NCBI GenBank assembly: GCA_017380635.1
Contig: JAFODP010000016.1
Coordinates: 19,895 to 83,894 of the forward strand
Origin: Bacteroidales bacterium
GTDB taxonomy: Bacteria > Bacteroidota > Bacteroidia > Bacteroidales > UBA1402
Direction of reading: 5' to 3'
DNA length: 64,000 bases
A program made the translations under genes and the position numbers. How positions within the stretch are numbered: position 1 is the first letter of the stretch; each line of letters starts with the position of its first letter. This document shows, piece after piece, positions 49,001 to 57,681 of the stretch. The notes below the pieces were generated by a model. The model saw nothing but the letters and a program-made list of their open reading frames with translations, searched no databases and was not told the DNA's origin.

Positions 49001-49700
49001 CCGTGTAGACGATATTTTTGCTTTTGGAAAATACATGAGCCCGCGTCCCACGTCTACTAGTCTGCAAATTCCTAGCCAAGGTTTCGGTGAATGGTGCGTA
49101 CAGAAAATCCTGCCTGAAATCGATGCGCAAGGTTTCCGCGAAAAATGCGACGAAAAGGGTCTTTTCACGATGCCTCAGTCTATCCGTTTCCAAGCCACAA
49201 AAGATTCATGCCCGAACAATATTCTTTTCGTTTCACAATGGGACAATCATCCCGACGAAGTGGAAATCCCGGTGGAAAATGCGCAGGCTTCGCATGCCTA
49301 TCTGTTGATGGCCGGAAGCACCAATCACCAACAATGTCATTTGGTGAACGGTATCGTTCGTGTACACTACAGCGATGGCAGTGCGGATTCGCTTTTGCTG
49401 ATCAATCCCGAAACCTGGGTTCCCATCGAACAAGATTTCTTCGAAGATAATATGGCCTTCGATATCAAAGCACCGCGCCCCTACCGTGTGCAACTGTCTA
49501 CCGGGTTGGTTTCGAGAAACTTGGAACGCGATTTACATCTGAAAGACGTGGAATACAGCAAAGGTCGCAACATTCCTGGTGGCGCAGCCGTCATGCTCGA
49601 TTTGCCTTTGCATCCCGACAAGAAAATCAGCGCTATCCACTTGGAATCCAACACCATTGAAAGTATTATCGGATTGATTTCCATCACTTTGGTAAAATGA
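46068..49700 (+). CDS. Large secreted (alpha/alpha)-barrel carbohydrate-active protein, DUF4450-like
   Basis: The 1210-residue protein has a signal peptide (ending at VHAAG), a beta-sandwich N-terminal region (to about 290), a central helical barrel (about 300-720: GWRGAYTADVLAWNDRAEEHF, DTNDDGLYDAYC, WLPATTNWMPYHWS) and several C-terminal beta domains. The layout resembles (alpha/alpha)6-barrel glycoside hydrolases and DUF4450 proteins of Bacteroidetes. Conserved acidic residues in the DDGLYD and ENLWLPATTN segments could be catalytic. Substrate is not known. It is a single gene with a good promoter, not in an obvious SusC/D locus. Confidence 0.75.
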   Translation: MMKNKALLIATLLSAFCLESLSVHAAGPSAEIRANSRELRYKPDASDFVFCGTEPAVYTRALYGNNQAFRLETSDHPDFAFYCKNGMVGNVKIGLLLNKEEILWLNQAEEIESRYSAGKRIYHIRDQRFGKEAQITLTALARYDQEGALFVLECQNVSPKLEWICQFGGVRGKRFSRNGDLGADPWDAFCMKKDYCLNNHYEIKKNRFSVNYGKDNAFALYGHFPKASRLALADLENPLQSPSDENYPTLLAEGKLKNGQTFISFSLTEDAKNLNHKQLYSNTLESIAEVQSHLLIYTPDPYINAAASALVMAADGIWESPVYQHGAIGWRVPLAGWRGAYTADVLAWNDRAEEHFRAYAASQMTTPPDKGVIMDTVLNIARSAKVKGSQMYSEGYIARYPNNPNTMNHYDMNICYIDEMLRHLRWTGDLDFAREMWPVLERHLAWEKRCFDTNDDGLYDAYCCIWASDALQYSGGSVTHSSAYHYFSNRMAADIAQLIGKDPEPYRQEANKILQALNQVLWMDEEGHWAEYQDILGKQLLHPNAALWTIYHSIDSKVPTSFQAYQALRYIDTQLPHFKVEASGKDALNENLWLPATTNWMPYHWSINNVAFAEVMHTALAYFQGGRQEEAYRIMKAAVMDGMYLGKSPGNVGQVSFYDAARGETYRDFADPVGVYSRAFVEGLFGVEPNLLENKVYLRPSFPQAWDTAYFKTPYLEYSFERKQNEQIWRIKPQFRKQAEIILQVPVYQAKVDNILINGKKAKNTAWLKNSIGMPRLQIPCQTAESYEVRIIESAATADEALYPKQIAASESLHIQFPESFSIKQIYDPQAILQEKRIEGSLLLTQLQAKTGHHTFFVEVEKDKIRWWEAIDIEIVPDFEIIALHPEAEQLQIEIRNHRSQNEKIDIWLNHQASGIALDLKAEGSQTIVLEKAHHGTNLIELRQGNCVLASQKLPFWNIPFNADQEQTQICLSNYYNDRVDDIFAFGKYMSPRPTSTSLQIPSQGFGEWCVQKILPEIDAQGFREKCDEKGLFTMPQSIRFQATKDSCPNNILFVSQWDNHPDEVEIPVENAQASHAYLLMAGSTNHQQCHLVNGIVRVHYSDGSADSLLLINPETWVPIEQDFFEDNMAFDIKAPRPYRVQLSTGLVSRNLERDLHLKDVEYSKGRNIPGGAAVMLDLPLHPDKKISAIHLESNTIESIIGLISITLVK

Positions 49701-49785
49701 TTGTTTTTTTTCAAAAATTCTCGGGTTCTACAACAATAAAACCAACATTGCATCGTTATTGTTATAACGATAAATCCTTTTGCCT

Positions 49786-50850
49786 ATGATTTTGAAGGCT
49801 ATACTCCTGTTCTGTACGGCATTTATTGTCACGTGCATTTCGATGCCCAGCATCATCAAAGTGGCCAGCAAACGATCTTTGTTTGACGAGCCCAAAGAAG
49901 CGAGAAAAATCCACACGCGGGATATTTCCAACTTGGGTGGCATCGGTATCTTTTTGGGATTCTTCTTTTGCGTCCTGTTGTTTCAAGTTATTTGCGATTC
50001 TCGCGAACTGGGCAGTTTAGCAGCAGCTTCGGTCTTGCTGTTCTTTATCGCCTTCCGCGACGACTTGGTGCCATCTTCGCCCCACTCTCGATTGTTGTTC
50101 CAGTTTATCATCGCGGCCATCATTGTTTTCGTAGGACAGGTCCATTTTGTGCATATTCCCATTTTTGAAGCCAATACGCTGCTAAAAGAAGTTATCAACA
50201 TTGTCTTCTCGTTTATCTTTATCGTCGGATTTATCAATGCATTCAATTTCATCGACGGCATAGACGGTTTGGCAGGCAGTTTGGGACTATTCTGCACCTT
50301 GATATTTGCTTCGCTCTTTTTGTGGATGGGCGATTACTCTTACGGTATGACGGCTTTGGCCATGAGCGGCGCCACCTTGGGTTTCCTGATTTTCAATTTC
50401 GGCGAGGCCAAGATTTTCATGGGCGACATGGGATCCATGCTGATAGGTGTTTTCCTGGCTATTTTCGGCATTCGCTTTGCCAACGGTCCGGTGGTATTGG
50501 AAGACTGGCTCACCATTGCCTATCCGGGCAGCGTCATTCTTGCCATTCTTATCGTACCATTGATGGATCTTATCACCGTTGTCAGTATCCGATTGTATTT
50601 CAGACAATCGCCTTTCATTGCCGACAAACGACATCTGCATCATCGTTTATTGGGTTTGGGTTGGAATCACGCCGGTATCTGCCTTTTCGAAGTCAGTTTC
50701 AACGCTATCGTGGTGATGATTTGTCTGGCGCTTCAAAAAACGAATGCAGGCATTTGGCCATGCCTTTCTACCATTGCATTGGCCATCTTGGTGGAAGTTT
50801 TGTTCATCTTCCTGTATATGAAAAAGCAACATAAGAATTCATTATTATAA
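49786..50850 (+). CDS. WecA/MraY-family polyprenyl-phosphate sugar-1-phosphate transferase
   Basis: The 354-residue protein has about ten membrane helices and the family motifs: RDDL near residue 90, [15 protein letters not shown] (about 148-162), FMGDMGSM and the His-rich [14 protein letters not shown]. It would move a HexNAc-1-phosphate from UDP to undecaprenyl phosphate, starting a surface glycan. The frame also has a TTG six bases earlier, but I chose the ATG at 49786. It precedes ddh by 20 bases. Confidence 0.9.
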   Translation: MILKAILLFCTAFIVTCISMPSIIKVASKRSLFDEPKEARKIHTRDISNLGGIGIFLGFFFCVLLFQVICDSRELGSLAAASVLLFFIAFRDDLVPSSPHSRLLFQFIIAAIIVFVGQVHFVHIPIFEANTLLKEVINIVFSFIFIVGFINAFNFIDGIDGLAGSLGLFCTLIFASLFLWMGDYSYGMTALAMSGATLGFLIFNFGEAKIFMGDMGSMLIGVFLAIFGIRFANGPVVLEDWLTIAYPGSVILAILIVPLMDLITVVSIRLYFRQSPFIADKRHLHHRLLGLGWNHAGICLFEVSFNAIVVMICLALQKTNAGIWPCLSTIALAILVEVLFIFLYMKKQHKNSLL

Positions 50851-50870
50851 TAACCTATATTTACACTCAG

Positions 50871-51770
50871 ATGAAAAAAATCAGCGTTGCCATCGTAGGA
50901 TACGGCAACATCGGAAAATTTGTGGTTGAAGCCTTGCAAACTGCTCCCGACATGGAGATTGCAGGCGTAGTAAGACGTTCTCTTTCAGAAGAAAAACCAT
51001 TGGAATTGACCAATATTCCTGTCGTAACAGATATTCAAGAATTGGGTAAAGTTGATGTCGCTATCCTCTCTACGCCTTCGCGCAAAGTGGAAGAAAATGC
51101 ACAGAAATATTTGGCTATGGGCATCCATACCGTAGATAGTTTCGATATTCACAGCGATATTTGGCAACTAAAACAAAATCTCGATACTACGGCCAAGGCA
51201 AACCAGGCTGTTTCTATCATTTCGGCCGGTTGGGATCCGGGTAGCGACTCCGTGGTTCGTGCCTTGCTGCAAGCTGCTGCGCCTAAAGGTCTCACTTACA
51301 CTAATTTCGGCCCCGGCATGAGCATGGGACACAGTGTAGCTGCCAAAGCCATCGAGGGTGTGAAAGATGCTTTATCCATGACCATTCCTTTGGGCACCGG
51401 CATTCATCGCCGCATGGTGTATATCGAATTAGAGGAAGGTTATGCCTTTGAGCAAGTGGCCGCCGCCATCAAAGCCGACAATTATTTCTCTCACGATGAA
51501 ACCCACGTCATGCAGGTGGACGACATCAACGCTATCAAAGATATGGGACATGGTGTGAACATGACGCGCAAAGGTGTTTCCGGCAAAACCCAAAACCAAC
51601 TCTTCGAGTTCAACATGCGCATCAACAACCCTGCCCTGACAGCTCAAATGCTGGTGGCCGTGGCGCGTGCCAGCATGAAACAAAGACCCGGTTGTTACAC
51701 CATGATTGAAATCCCTGTCATCGATCTGCTAGCCGGCGACCGCGAGAGTCTCATCAAGCAGTTGGTGTAA
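50871..51770 (+). CDS. ddh: meso-Diaminopimelate dehydrogenase
   Basis: The 299-residue NADPH enzyme makes meso-diaminopimelate from tetrahydrodipicolinate in one step. [17 protein letters not shown] (residues 5-21) is the nucleotide fold, and [18 protein letters not shown] and [15 protein letters not shown] belong to the family. With LysC and LysA on the other strand it shows a route to cell-wall diaminopimelate and lysine. A terminator follows at 51810-51841. Confidence 0.95.
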   Translation: MKKISVAIVGYGNIGKFVVEALQTAPDMEIAGVVRRSLSEEKPLELTNIPVVTDIQELGKVDVAILSTPSRKVEENAQKYLAMGIHTVDSFDIHSDIWQLKQNLDTTAKANQAVSIISAGWDPGSDSVVRALLQAAAPKGLTYTNFGPGMSMGHSVAAKAIEGVKDALSMTIPLGTGIHRRMVYIELEEGYAFEQVAAAIKADNYFSHDETHVMQVDDINAIKDMGHGVNMTRKGVSGKTQNQLFEFNMRINNPALTAQMLVAVARASMKQRPGCYTMIEIPVIDLLAGDRESLIKQLV

Positions 51771-51809
51771 CATAAGCATCTTTGCAGAATTCATCCTGCT
51801 ACCAAACAG

Positions 51810-51841
51810 AAAGTCAGCATCCCGTATAGAATGCTGACTTT
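51810..51841. terminator. Terminator after ddh
   Basis: AAAGTCAGCAT (51810-51820) pairs exactly with ATGCTGACTTT (51831-51841), followed by a T-run. It separates ddh from the convergent GH105 gene. Confidence 0.85.
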
Positions 51842-51895
51842 TTTATTTGCTCGTCCACCGAGTTTGGAATTCAACTTTGTAGGAATCTCGATGAG

Positions 51896-53077
51896 TTATC
51901 GATTAAGTTCGATGCAGCCCAAGATGAAAGGACCGGTAGCCTTACCGTCATTATCGCGGATACGTTCGTTGATGTAATATTCGTAACTACCATCGCGATA
52001 AGGATTGCCACCCAGACCGCTCACAGCGCAACATTTAATCAAAGAGATGCTGCCGTCTTCGTTTTCTACAATACGATGCGCGATAAGTCCATCGAGGATA
52101 TCGTTGGCAACGGGCCAATAGATTTCGCGAGGCAAATAACCTTTGTTACAAGCTTTTGCGTAGAAATACATCATCATGCTTGAAACAGACGATTCCAAAT
52201 AATTGCCTTCGAGATGACCTTTGTCCACCACTTGATACCAAAGATGTGTTTCCTTATCTTGCCAACGAAGCATACCTTCGGCCAATTTGTTTACCAAGTC
52301 CAAGACTTCGCCACGACGCGGATGATCGACGGGAATAAAATCCAAATCGTCTACCAAGGCCATGGCATACCAACCGATACTGCGACCCCAGAAGTTGGGA
52401 GAACGGCCCGTTTCAGGATCGGCCCAAGCCTGCTGATGTGAAGCATCCCAAGCGTGATAGAACAAACCCGATTTTTCGTCGTAAGTACGGTCGCCAATCA
52501 GGGTAAGCTGATGAATGACATCGTCGATCCATTGAGGTTCGTTGAAAGTGACGCCATATTCAGCCAAGAATGGAGATGCCATATACAAACCATCCAACCA
52601 CATTTGCTGGGTGTAACGCTTCTTGTGCCAAAAACCACCTTCGGGCGTACGCAACTGATGACGCATCTGCTTGTCCATCAAGGTATCCATAGCCATACGG
52701 AAACGTTCTTCGCCGGTAGAAGCATACAAATCGAATAGAATTTTTCCGGAATTGATAAAATCGAGGTTGTACTCTTGGGGACGGAACAAATGAATCTGAC
52801 CTTCGGGACCAATAATGGTGTCACCCCATTGATACACATAATCGTAATACTTCTTGTCGCCGGTGTATTGCCACATTTCCCACATGGCCAGCGCTCCTAA
52901 ACCCTGGGTATAACCAAAAAACAGACGTTTACCGTGGTCGAACTGATACAACTGCGGAAAACGTTGCATTTCAGACTCGGCCATACGTTCCGACCACAAT
53001 TTCTCTTTCGGCCCGCAAGCCGTCATAACGCTCAGCAGAGCCATGCCTGCCAAAACGCTCAACATAATTTTCTTCAT
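51896..53077 (-). CDS. GH105 lipoprotein, unsaturated uronyl hydrolase
   Basis: The 393-residue protein has a lipoprotein signal peptide (VMTACG) and an (alpha/alpha)6-barrel of the YteR/RhiN type. Segments GFWHKKRYTQQMWLDGLYMASPF (with the likely catalytic Asp), FWGRSIGWYAMALVD, and SSVSSMMMYFYAKA are typical of GH105. These enzymes remove the unsaturated galacturonate left by pectate or rhamnogalacturonan lyases. No lyase is in the window. A TACCTTTG box lies at 53111-53118. Confidence 0.9.
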   Translation of the reverse strand: MKKIMLSVLAGMALLSVMTACGPKEKLWSERMAESEMQRFPQLYQFDHGKRLFFGYTQGLGALAMWEMWQYTGDKKYYDYVYQWGDTIIGPEGQIHLFRPQEYNLDFINSGKILFDLYASTGEERFRMAMDTLMDKQMRHQLRTPEGGFWHKKRYTQQMWLDGLYMASPFLAEYGVTFNEPQWIDDVIHQLTLIGDRTYDEKSGLFYHAWDASHQQAWADPETGRSPNFWGRSIGWYAMALVDDLDFIPVDHPRRGEVLDLVNKLAEGMLRWQDKETHLWYQVVDKGHLEGNYLESSVSSMMMYFYAKACNKGYLPREIYWPVANDILDGLIAHRIVENEDGSISLIKCCAVSGLGGNPYRDGSYEYYINERIRDNDGKATGPFILGCIELNR

Positions 53078-53110
53078 ATACTAAGCTTAAAAATAATTGT
53101 CATTATGGGA

Positions 53111-53118
53111 CAAAGGTA
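53111..53118 (-). promoter_or_regulatory. -7 box of the GH105 gene
   Basis: The minus strand reads TACCTTTG, 33 bases before the ATG. Confidence 0.45.
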
Positions 53119-53228
53119 AGAAAAACAAATCAAAGTTTGAATGATGTTTTTGCGCGCTTTTTAGCTTGCTATTTCGGTTGGCAAATACTATATTCGCGTC
53201 TTTATAAATACCGAAGATAAAAGCAGCT

Positions 53229-55898
53229 ATGTTACTGAATTTCAGCATACATTATCATGCCCAATGGGGCGAACAGATTTGTGTTATCGGACACACCTGG
53301 AGCGAGGCTAATCCGCTGATTTTGCAATGCACGGAGGGCGACCATTGGCAACGCAGCATTCCTATCCCCGATTTTGTGAACGAATTGCAATATCGCTATG
53401 CCTTGCGACGCAACGACGGCAGTTATCTATACGAATTCGGCAAGGATCGTTATGTGTATCTGAACGGCGTTTTCCAAGAACATACACTCAAGGATTTCTG
53501 GCGCACCAACAGCGCAGAAGAAGCATTCATGACACGAGCTTTCACCCAATGTCTGTTTTATCGCAACCGAAAAGCCGCCGATTTGGATGGAAGGGAAAAC
53601 CTGGCGTTTCAGATTCGTTTGCCACAAATCGAAAAAGACCAATGCTTGGGCCTGATGGGTAATATTCCTGCTTTGGGCGAATGGAATGCCGATCGCATCT
53701 TGTTGCTGGACGACAGTCATTATCCGATGTGGAAAGCCAAAATTCGTTTGGACTCATCCGCCGAAATCGATTATAAATACGTTATTATCAACAAGAATGA
53801 TGGTCGAATCCTTGATTTGGAAGCCGGCGAAAACCGTCATTTGTCGTTTCAGGCCGAGCACGGACGTTGCATCTGCAGCGATCATGCCTTCCGTTATAGT
53901 CAGGCGGCATGGAAAGGCGCCGGCGTGGCTGTTCCCGTTTTTTCTTTGCGCAGCGACGATGGTTTCGGTATCGGAGAATTCATGGATCTAAAGAAATTGG
54001 CCGATTGGGCTGCCAAGACGGGCATGCAGATGATACAAACCTTGCCCATCAACGATACCACGCTCTATCATTCGCGCCGCGATTCATATCCTTATAATGC
54101 CGTATCGGTGTTTGCGCTCAATCCCATTTTCCTTAACATCGAAAAAATGGGTCGCCTGACGCCCAAGAAAAAAGAGGCCTATTTGGCCGAAAAAGCTGCG
54201 CTGAATGCTTTGCCCATTGCCGATTACGAAAAAGTGGCACAAGCCAAGGAGAAATATTTCCGTTTCCTTTTCAAACGCGAAAAAGACAACATTTTCCGCA
54301 GCGCCGAATATTTATCTTTCCTGCAGAAAAACCGCGATTGGCTTATTCCTTATGCCGTGTTCTGCTATCTGCGCGATCGCTTTGGCACGCCTAACTTCCG
54401 TTCTTGGAGCATTTTAAGCACTTACAACGAAGCAGAAGTAGCCAAGATGATGGATCCCGCCTATCCCGATGCCGACAAAATTGCCTATCATCTGTATCTG
54501 CAATTCCATCTGGATAAGCAATTGTCTGAAGTTCACGCCTATATGCATCAATTGGGCATCGCTTTCAAAGGCGATATTCCCATCGGAATCAGCCCCGACA
54601 GCGTAGATGCCTGGACGCATCCCGAATTGTTCAATCTGTCAGCTTCGGCCGGCGCGCCACCAGACAGCTTCTCGCTTTCGGGACAAAACTGGGGCTTTCC
54701 TACCTACAATTGGAAAGTGATGGCCGAAGACGGTTTCCGTTGGTGGAGACGCCGTTTCAGCAAGATGTCCGACTATTTCGACGCTTATCGTATCGACCAT
54801 ATCCTGGGATTTTTCCGTATTTGGGAAATTGACAAAAAAGATGTCTGGGGTCTCTGCGGACGATTCTCGCCTGCGCAGCCTTATTCGATGGAAGATTTGC
54901 GCGCTTTGGGCCTCGACTTGAGCGAAGAAGAACTGACACTGCCTTATATTCCTTTGTATAGTTTGACGGAATTGTTCGGTAAAGAAAGCACTTTGGTGGC
55001 GCAGACTTTCTTTGATATTCAGGGAGATATTTGTCGTTTCAAAAGCGAATTCGACACCCAGCGCAAACTGAAAGCCTATTTCAAAGATCAACATTGCTTC
55101 GATTATCTATCGTCGGAAGATGTTAATAAAATTTTGGAGAATCTTTACCTTTTGCATAGCGATGTGCTCTTTGTCAGAGATTTACAACAACCCGAACGCT
55201 TGCATCCGCGCATTGCGCTCTACGAATCTTATCATTATAAAGCTTTGTCTGCCGAACAACAAAGCCTACTTTGGCAAATCCATGAAGATTTCTTCTATCA
55301 TCGTCATAATGATTTCTGGAAGGAATCGGCCATGGCCAAGCTGCCTTCGCTCATCGAGGCGACAGATATGTTGGTTTGCGGCGAAGATTTAGGCATGGTG
55401 CCGGCTTGTGTGCCCGATGTCATGAACGAACTGGGCATTTTATCTTTGGAAATCCAACGTATGCCCAAAGCCATGGGCTGCGAATTCGGCGACACGCATA
55501 CACTTCCCTATTTATCTATCTGTACCACAGGCACTCACGACATGAACCCGCTGCGCGCTTGGTGGCAGGAAGACCAAGAAAAAACGCAACGTTATTTCCA
55601 ACAGATACTGCATCACGAAGGAGAAGCGCCCGCCACTTGTGGTGCGGACATGGTGCGTGAAATCATCGCTCTGCACATGCAATCGCCTGCCATGTGGACG
55701 GTGTTGCCATTGCAAGATTATCTGGCTTGCTCGGCCGAAACCGCACATCCCGATGCACAAAGCGAACGTATCAACGAACCGGTAAACAACCACAATTATT
55801 GGTGCTACCGCATGCACATCGCTTTGGACGATTTGTTGCAACGCGAAGATTTCTGCGAGAATATCAGAAGCTTGTGTAACGCGAGAAAAGATTCTTAG
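53229..55898 (+). CDS. malQ: 4-alpha-glucanotransferase with two CBM20 domains
   Basis: The 889-residue enzyme rearranges alpha-1,4 glucans. Two starch-binding CBM20 domains lie at the N-terminus (about 1-110 and 120-225; the second shows LGEWNADRILLL). The GH77 core has the nucleophile YRIDHILGFFRIWE (about Asp523), acid/base CGEDLGMVP (about Glu719) and GTHDMNPLRAWW. This build resembles the plant-type disproportionating enzyme DPE2 and Bacteroidetes relatives, and it fits the glgB fragment at the left edge. Its last four bases overlap the convergent SDR gene. Confidence 0.95.
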   Translation: MLLNFSIHYHAQWGEQICVIGHTWSEANPLILQCTEGDHWQRSIPIPDFVNELQYRYALRRNDGSYLYEFGKDRYVYLNGVFQEHTLKDFWRTNSAEEAFMTRAFTQCLFYRNRKAADLDGRENLAFQIRLPQIEKDQCLGLMGNIPALGEWNADRILLLDDSHYPMWKAKIRLDSSAEIDYKYVIINKNDGRILDLEAGENRHLSFQAEHGRCICSDHAFRYSQAAWKGAGVAVPVFSLRSDDGFGIGEFMDLKKLADWAAKTGMQMIQTLPINDTTLYHSRRDSYPYNAVSVFALNPIFLNIEKMGRLTPKKKEAYLAEKAALNALPIADYEKVAQAKEKYFRFLFKREKDNIFRSAEYLSFLQKNRDWLIPYAVFCYLRDRFGTPNFRSWSILSTYNEAEVAKMMDPAYPDADKIAYHLYLQFHLDKQLSEVHAYMHQLGIAFKGDIPIGISPDSVDAWTHPELFNLSASAGAPPDSFSLSGQNWGFPTYNWKVMAEDGFRWWRRRFSKMSDYFDAYRIDHILGFFRIWEIDKKDVWGLCGRFSPAQPYSMEDLRALGLDLSEEELTLPYIPLYSLTELFGKESTLVAQTFFDIQGDICRFKSEFDTQRKLKAYFKDQHCFDYLSSEDVNKILENLYLLHSDVLFVRDLQQPERLHPRIALYESYHYKALSAEQQSLLWQIHEDFFYHRHNDFWKESAMAKLPSLIEATDMLVCGEDLGMVPACVPDVMNELGILSLEIQRMPKAMGCEFGDTHTLPYLSICTTGTHDMNPLRAWWQEDQEKTQRYFQQILHHEGEAPATCGADMVREIIALHMQSPAMWTVLPLQDYLACSAETAHPDAQSERINEPVNNHNYWCYRMHIALDDLLQREDFCENIRSLCNARKDS

Positions 55899-56647
55899 TT
55901 TTTCACAATGGAAATGCGTTCCCAAAGGAAGGTCGGTATCAATTTCCATAAAGCCACCAAACAGCGGAAACGCCAATCGAAAGTATAAACCCTGGGGCGA
56001 CGGCGAATCACTCTAAGCATGTGTTTCACAGCCGTTTCGCGCGACATAAGCATGGGATAATGCTTGTTGGGATTAAGGATATCGGTTTCCACGAAGCCCG
56101 GACGTACATCGCTGAGCAGGGCCGGTATTTTTTCCATGCAACAAAATTGTCTCATGGCCGACAGATAAGTCATTTGCATACGTTTACTGGCCGAATAAGC
56201 CGGCGCAGAACCCATTCCGGCTGTTCCTGCCACCGAAGTGATTACCGCTACGTGCGCCTTTCTTTTGGCATGATATTCGGGCGAAGTTTTCACATAATTC
56301 AGAAAGTGACACAATACACGCACCATGCCTATATTATTGGTAGCAATGGTGTTAAGTTCTATTTCTTCGTCCAATTGCGGATTTTGTTTACCGATGCCCG
56401 ATGCATACAGAAGCAAATCTACCGATCCCATCTTTGCCAATAAACTATCTAAAACCTCGGTGGCGGCACTGTCGCGCACATCCATCGTGGCAATATGCAA
56501 GGAACTGGTGGTGCATTCATTTTGCAAATTTTGCAAACGTTCCAGACGACGACCGCAAGCTGCCACTTGCCAACCTTCTGCCAACAATGTTTTGGCAAGT
56601 TCGTAGCCTATACCCGAAGTGGCACCTATAATAATAGCTTTTTTCAT
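55895..56647 (-). CDS. Short-chain dehydrogenase/reductase
   Basis: The 250-residue protein has the SDR cofactor site IIGATSGIGYELAKTL, the NNIG helix (TIATNNIGMV) and the catalytic YSASKRMQM (Ser and YxxxK). Substrate is unknown. I chose the ATG at 56645-56647 because MKKAIIIG begins the fold; MEIMKK nine bases earlier is possible. It overlaps malQ by four bases at the 3' end. Confidence 0.9.
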   Translation of the reverse strand: MKKAIIIGATSGIGYELAKTLLAEGWQVAACGRRLERLQNLQNECTTSSLHIATMDVRDSAATEVLDSLLAKMGSVDLLLYASGIGKQNPQLDEEIELNTIATNNIGMVRVLCHFLNYVKTSPEYHAKRKAHVAVITSVAGTAGMGSAPAYSASKRMQMTYLSAMRQFCCMEKIPALLSDVRPGFVETDILNPNKHYPMLMSRETAVKHMLRVIRRRPRVYTFDWRFRCLVALWKLIPTFLWERISIVKN

Positions 56648-56671
56648 AATCTCCATCCTCAAAAAACGGCG

Positions 56672-56708
56672 CAAATGTAGCATTAAATACCAACTTCTTC
56701 TATCTTTG
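56672..56708. promoter_or_regulatory. Divergent -7 boxes for the SDR gene and the 56736 gene
   Basis: The minus strand reads TACATTTG at 56672-56679, and the plus strand reads TATCTTTG at 56701-56708. Both match TAnnTTTG. Confidence 0.5.
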
Positions 56709-56735
56709 TTGTCACAAGCCTTAAAATTTATTTTT

Positions 56736-57344
56736 ATGAAACGTCTGTATGTTTTATTGATGGCAGCTCTGATACTCTCTGCCTCAAGTATTTCGATTTC
56801 CGCACAAGAAAAAGGAACGCTTCGCTTTCATTACAGCCTCGGATTGCTTTCCCTGCCCGATTATTTGGGAGCCGTCATCGTAGGACTTGGTTCTATCGAC
56901 ACTTCTGATGGCGTCAGCAGCCATTCATTCTTGCCATTGGCCAATCTCAACGCCGGATTGGAATATCATTTCAATGAAAAAGTCAGTTTGGGGGCTACGC
57001 TCAGTTTGAGCGGATCATCGGCCTGGACAACAATTGACGCAAACGGCGAAATCAATAGAAAAATCGCGGGCTTCTATCCTTCGCTTTGTGTGAGCAGCAC
57101 CACGCGTTATTTCAAGCACAATCTCTTTTCGATGTATGGCCACTGGGGCGTAGGCGCCAGCTTTTATATGATTAGTCAATACTTCCGCACCGAAACGCCT
57201 CCAAGTAGTTTCAATGTAGCGGTGACGCCGGCCGGCAATATTTATCCGCTTTGTTTCAGTTGGGGACGCAAAGCCGGCTTCAACCTCGAATGTGGCTGGG
57301 GATCGAAAGGTTTCATCAATATCGGCGGATACCTAAATATTTGA
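56736..57344 (+). CDS. Small outer-membrane beta-barrel protein
   Basis: The 202-residue protein starts MKRLYVLLMAALILSASS with a signal peptide ending at SAQE. The rest has alternating strands with aromatic ends (YHFNEKVSLGATLSLSG, RYFKHNLFSMYGHWGVGASFY), fitting a small eight-stranded barrel. I chose the ATG at 56736 after the promoter. Function is unknown. Confidence 0.78.
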   Translation: MKRLYVLLMAALILSASSISISAQEKGTLRFHYSLGLLSLPDYLGAVIVGLGSIDTSDGVSSHSFLPLANLNAGLEYHFNEKVSLGATLSLSGSSAWTTIDANGEINRKIAGFYPSLCVSSTTRYFKHNLFSMYGHWGVGASFYMISQYFRTETPPSSFNVAVTPAGNIYPLCFSWGRKAGFNLECGWGSKGFINIGGYLNI

Positions 57345-57368
57345 TTTCGCGCTAGTCTTATTTCAATT

Positions 57369-57490
57369 CAAACTTGGAGAGTGTGCGAGATGTGAAGTGA
57401 TGGAGTGAGCGGCTGAAGGGAGTTTGCTTTCGCAAATGACCGAGGACGCGAACGAACAGCGCTTTGCAGATTGCGCGCTATACAAGTTTG
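57369..57490. other. Structured noncoding segment with CAAACTTG ends
   Basis: CAAACTTG (57369-57376) and CAAGTTTG (57483-57490) are inverted, enclosing about 106 bases. Inside is TTTGC-TTTC-GCAAA (57423-57436), which on the minus strand is a hairpin with a GAAA tetraloop. AGCGC/GCGCT arms also lie within. It may be a structured 3' UTR or RNA next to tRNA-Lys. Confidence 0.4.
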
Positions 57491-57523
57491 AAAAAAAAGG
57501 AAACGAATATCGTTTCCTTTTTT
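57491..57523. terminator. Terminator after tRNA-Lys
   Basis: AAAAAAGGAAACGA pairs with TCGTTTCCTTTTTT around a short loop. It directly follows the tRNA on the minus strand and could also end transcripts from the plus strand. Confidence 0.8.
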
Positions 57524-57598
57524 GGTGACCCCGGTGAGGCTCGAACTCACGACCCATTGATTAAGAGTCAATTGCTCTACCAACTGAGCTACGGAGTC
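57523..57598 (-). tRNA. tRNA-Lys (CTT)
   Basis: The minus strand folds as a full cloverleaf of 76 bases. The acceptor GACTCCG pairs with CGGGGTC, the anticodon stem ATTGA/TCAAT encloses CTCTTAA with anticodon CTT (lysine AAG), and the T arm has GAGTTCGAGCCTC. The CCA end is encoded. Confidence 0.95.
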
Positions 57599-57681
57599 AT
57601 GTGCTGTTTCAAACACGGCGCAAAAGTACTGCTTTTTGACAAATCTGCAAATATTTTCCGTATTTTTTTCGCAGAAAAATA

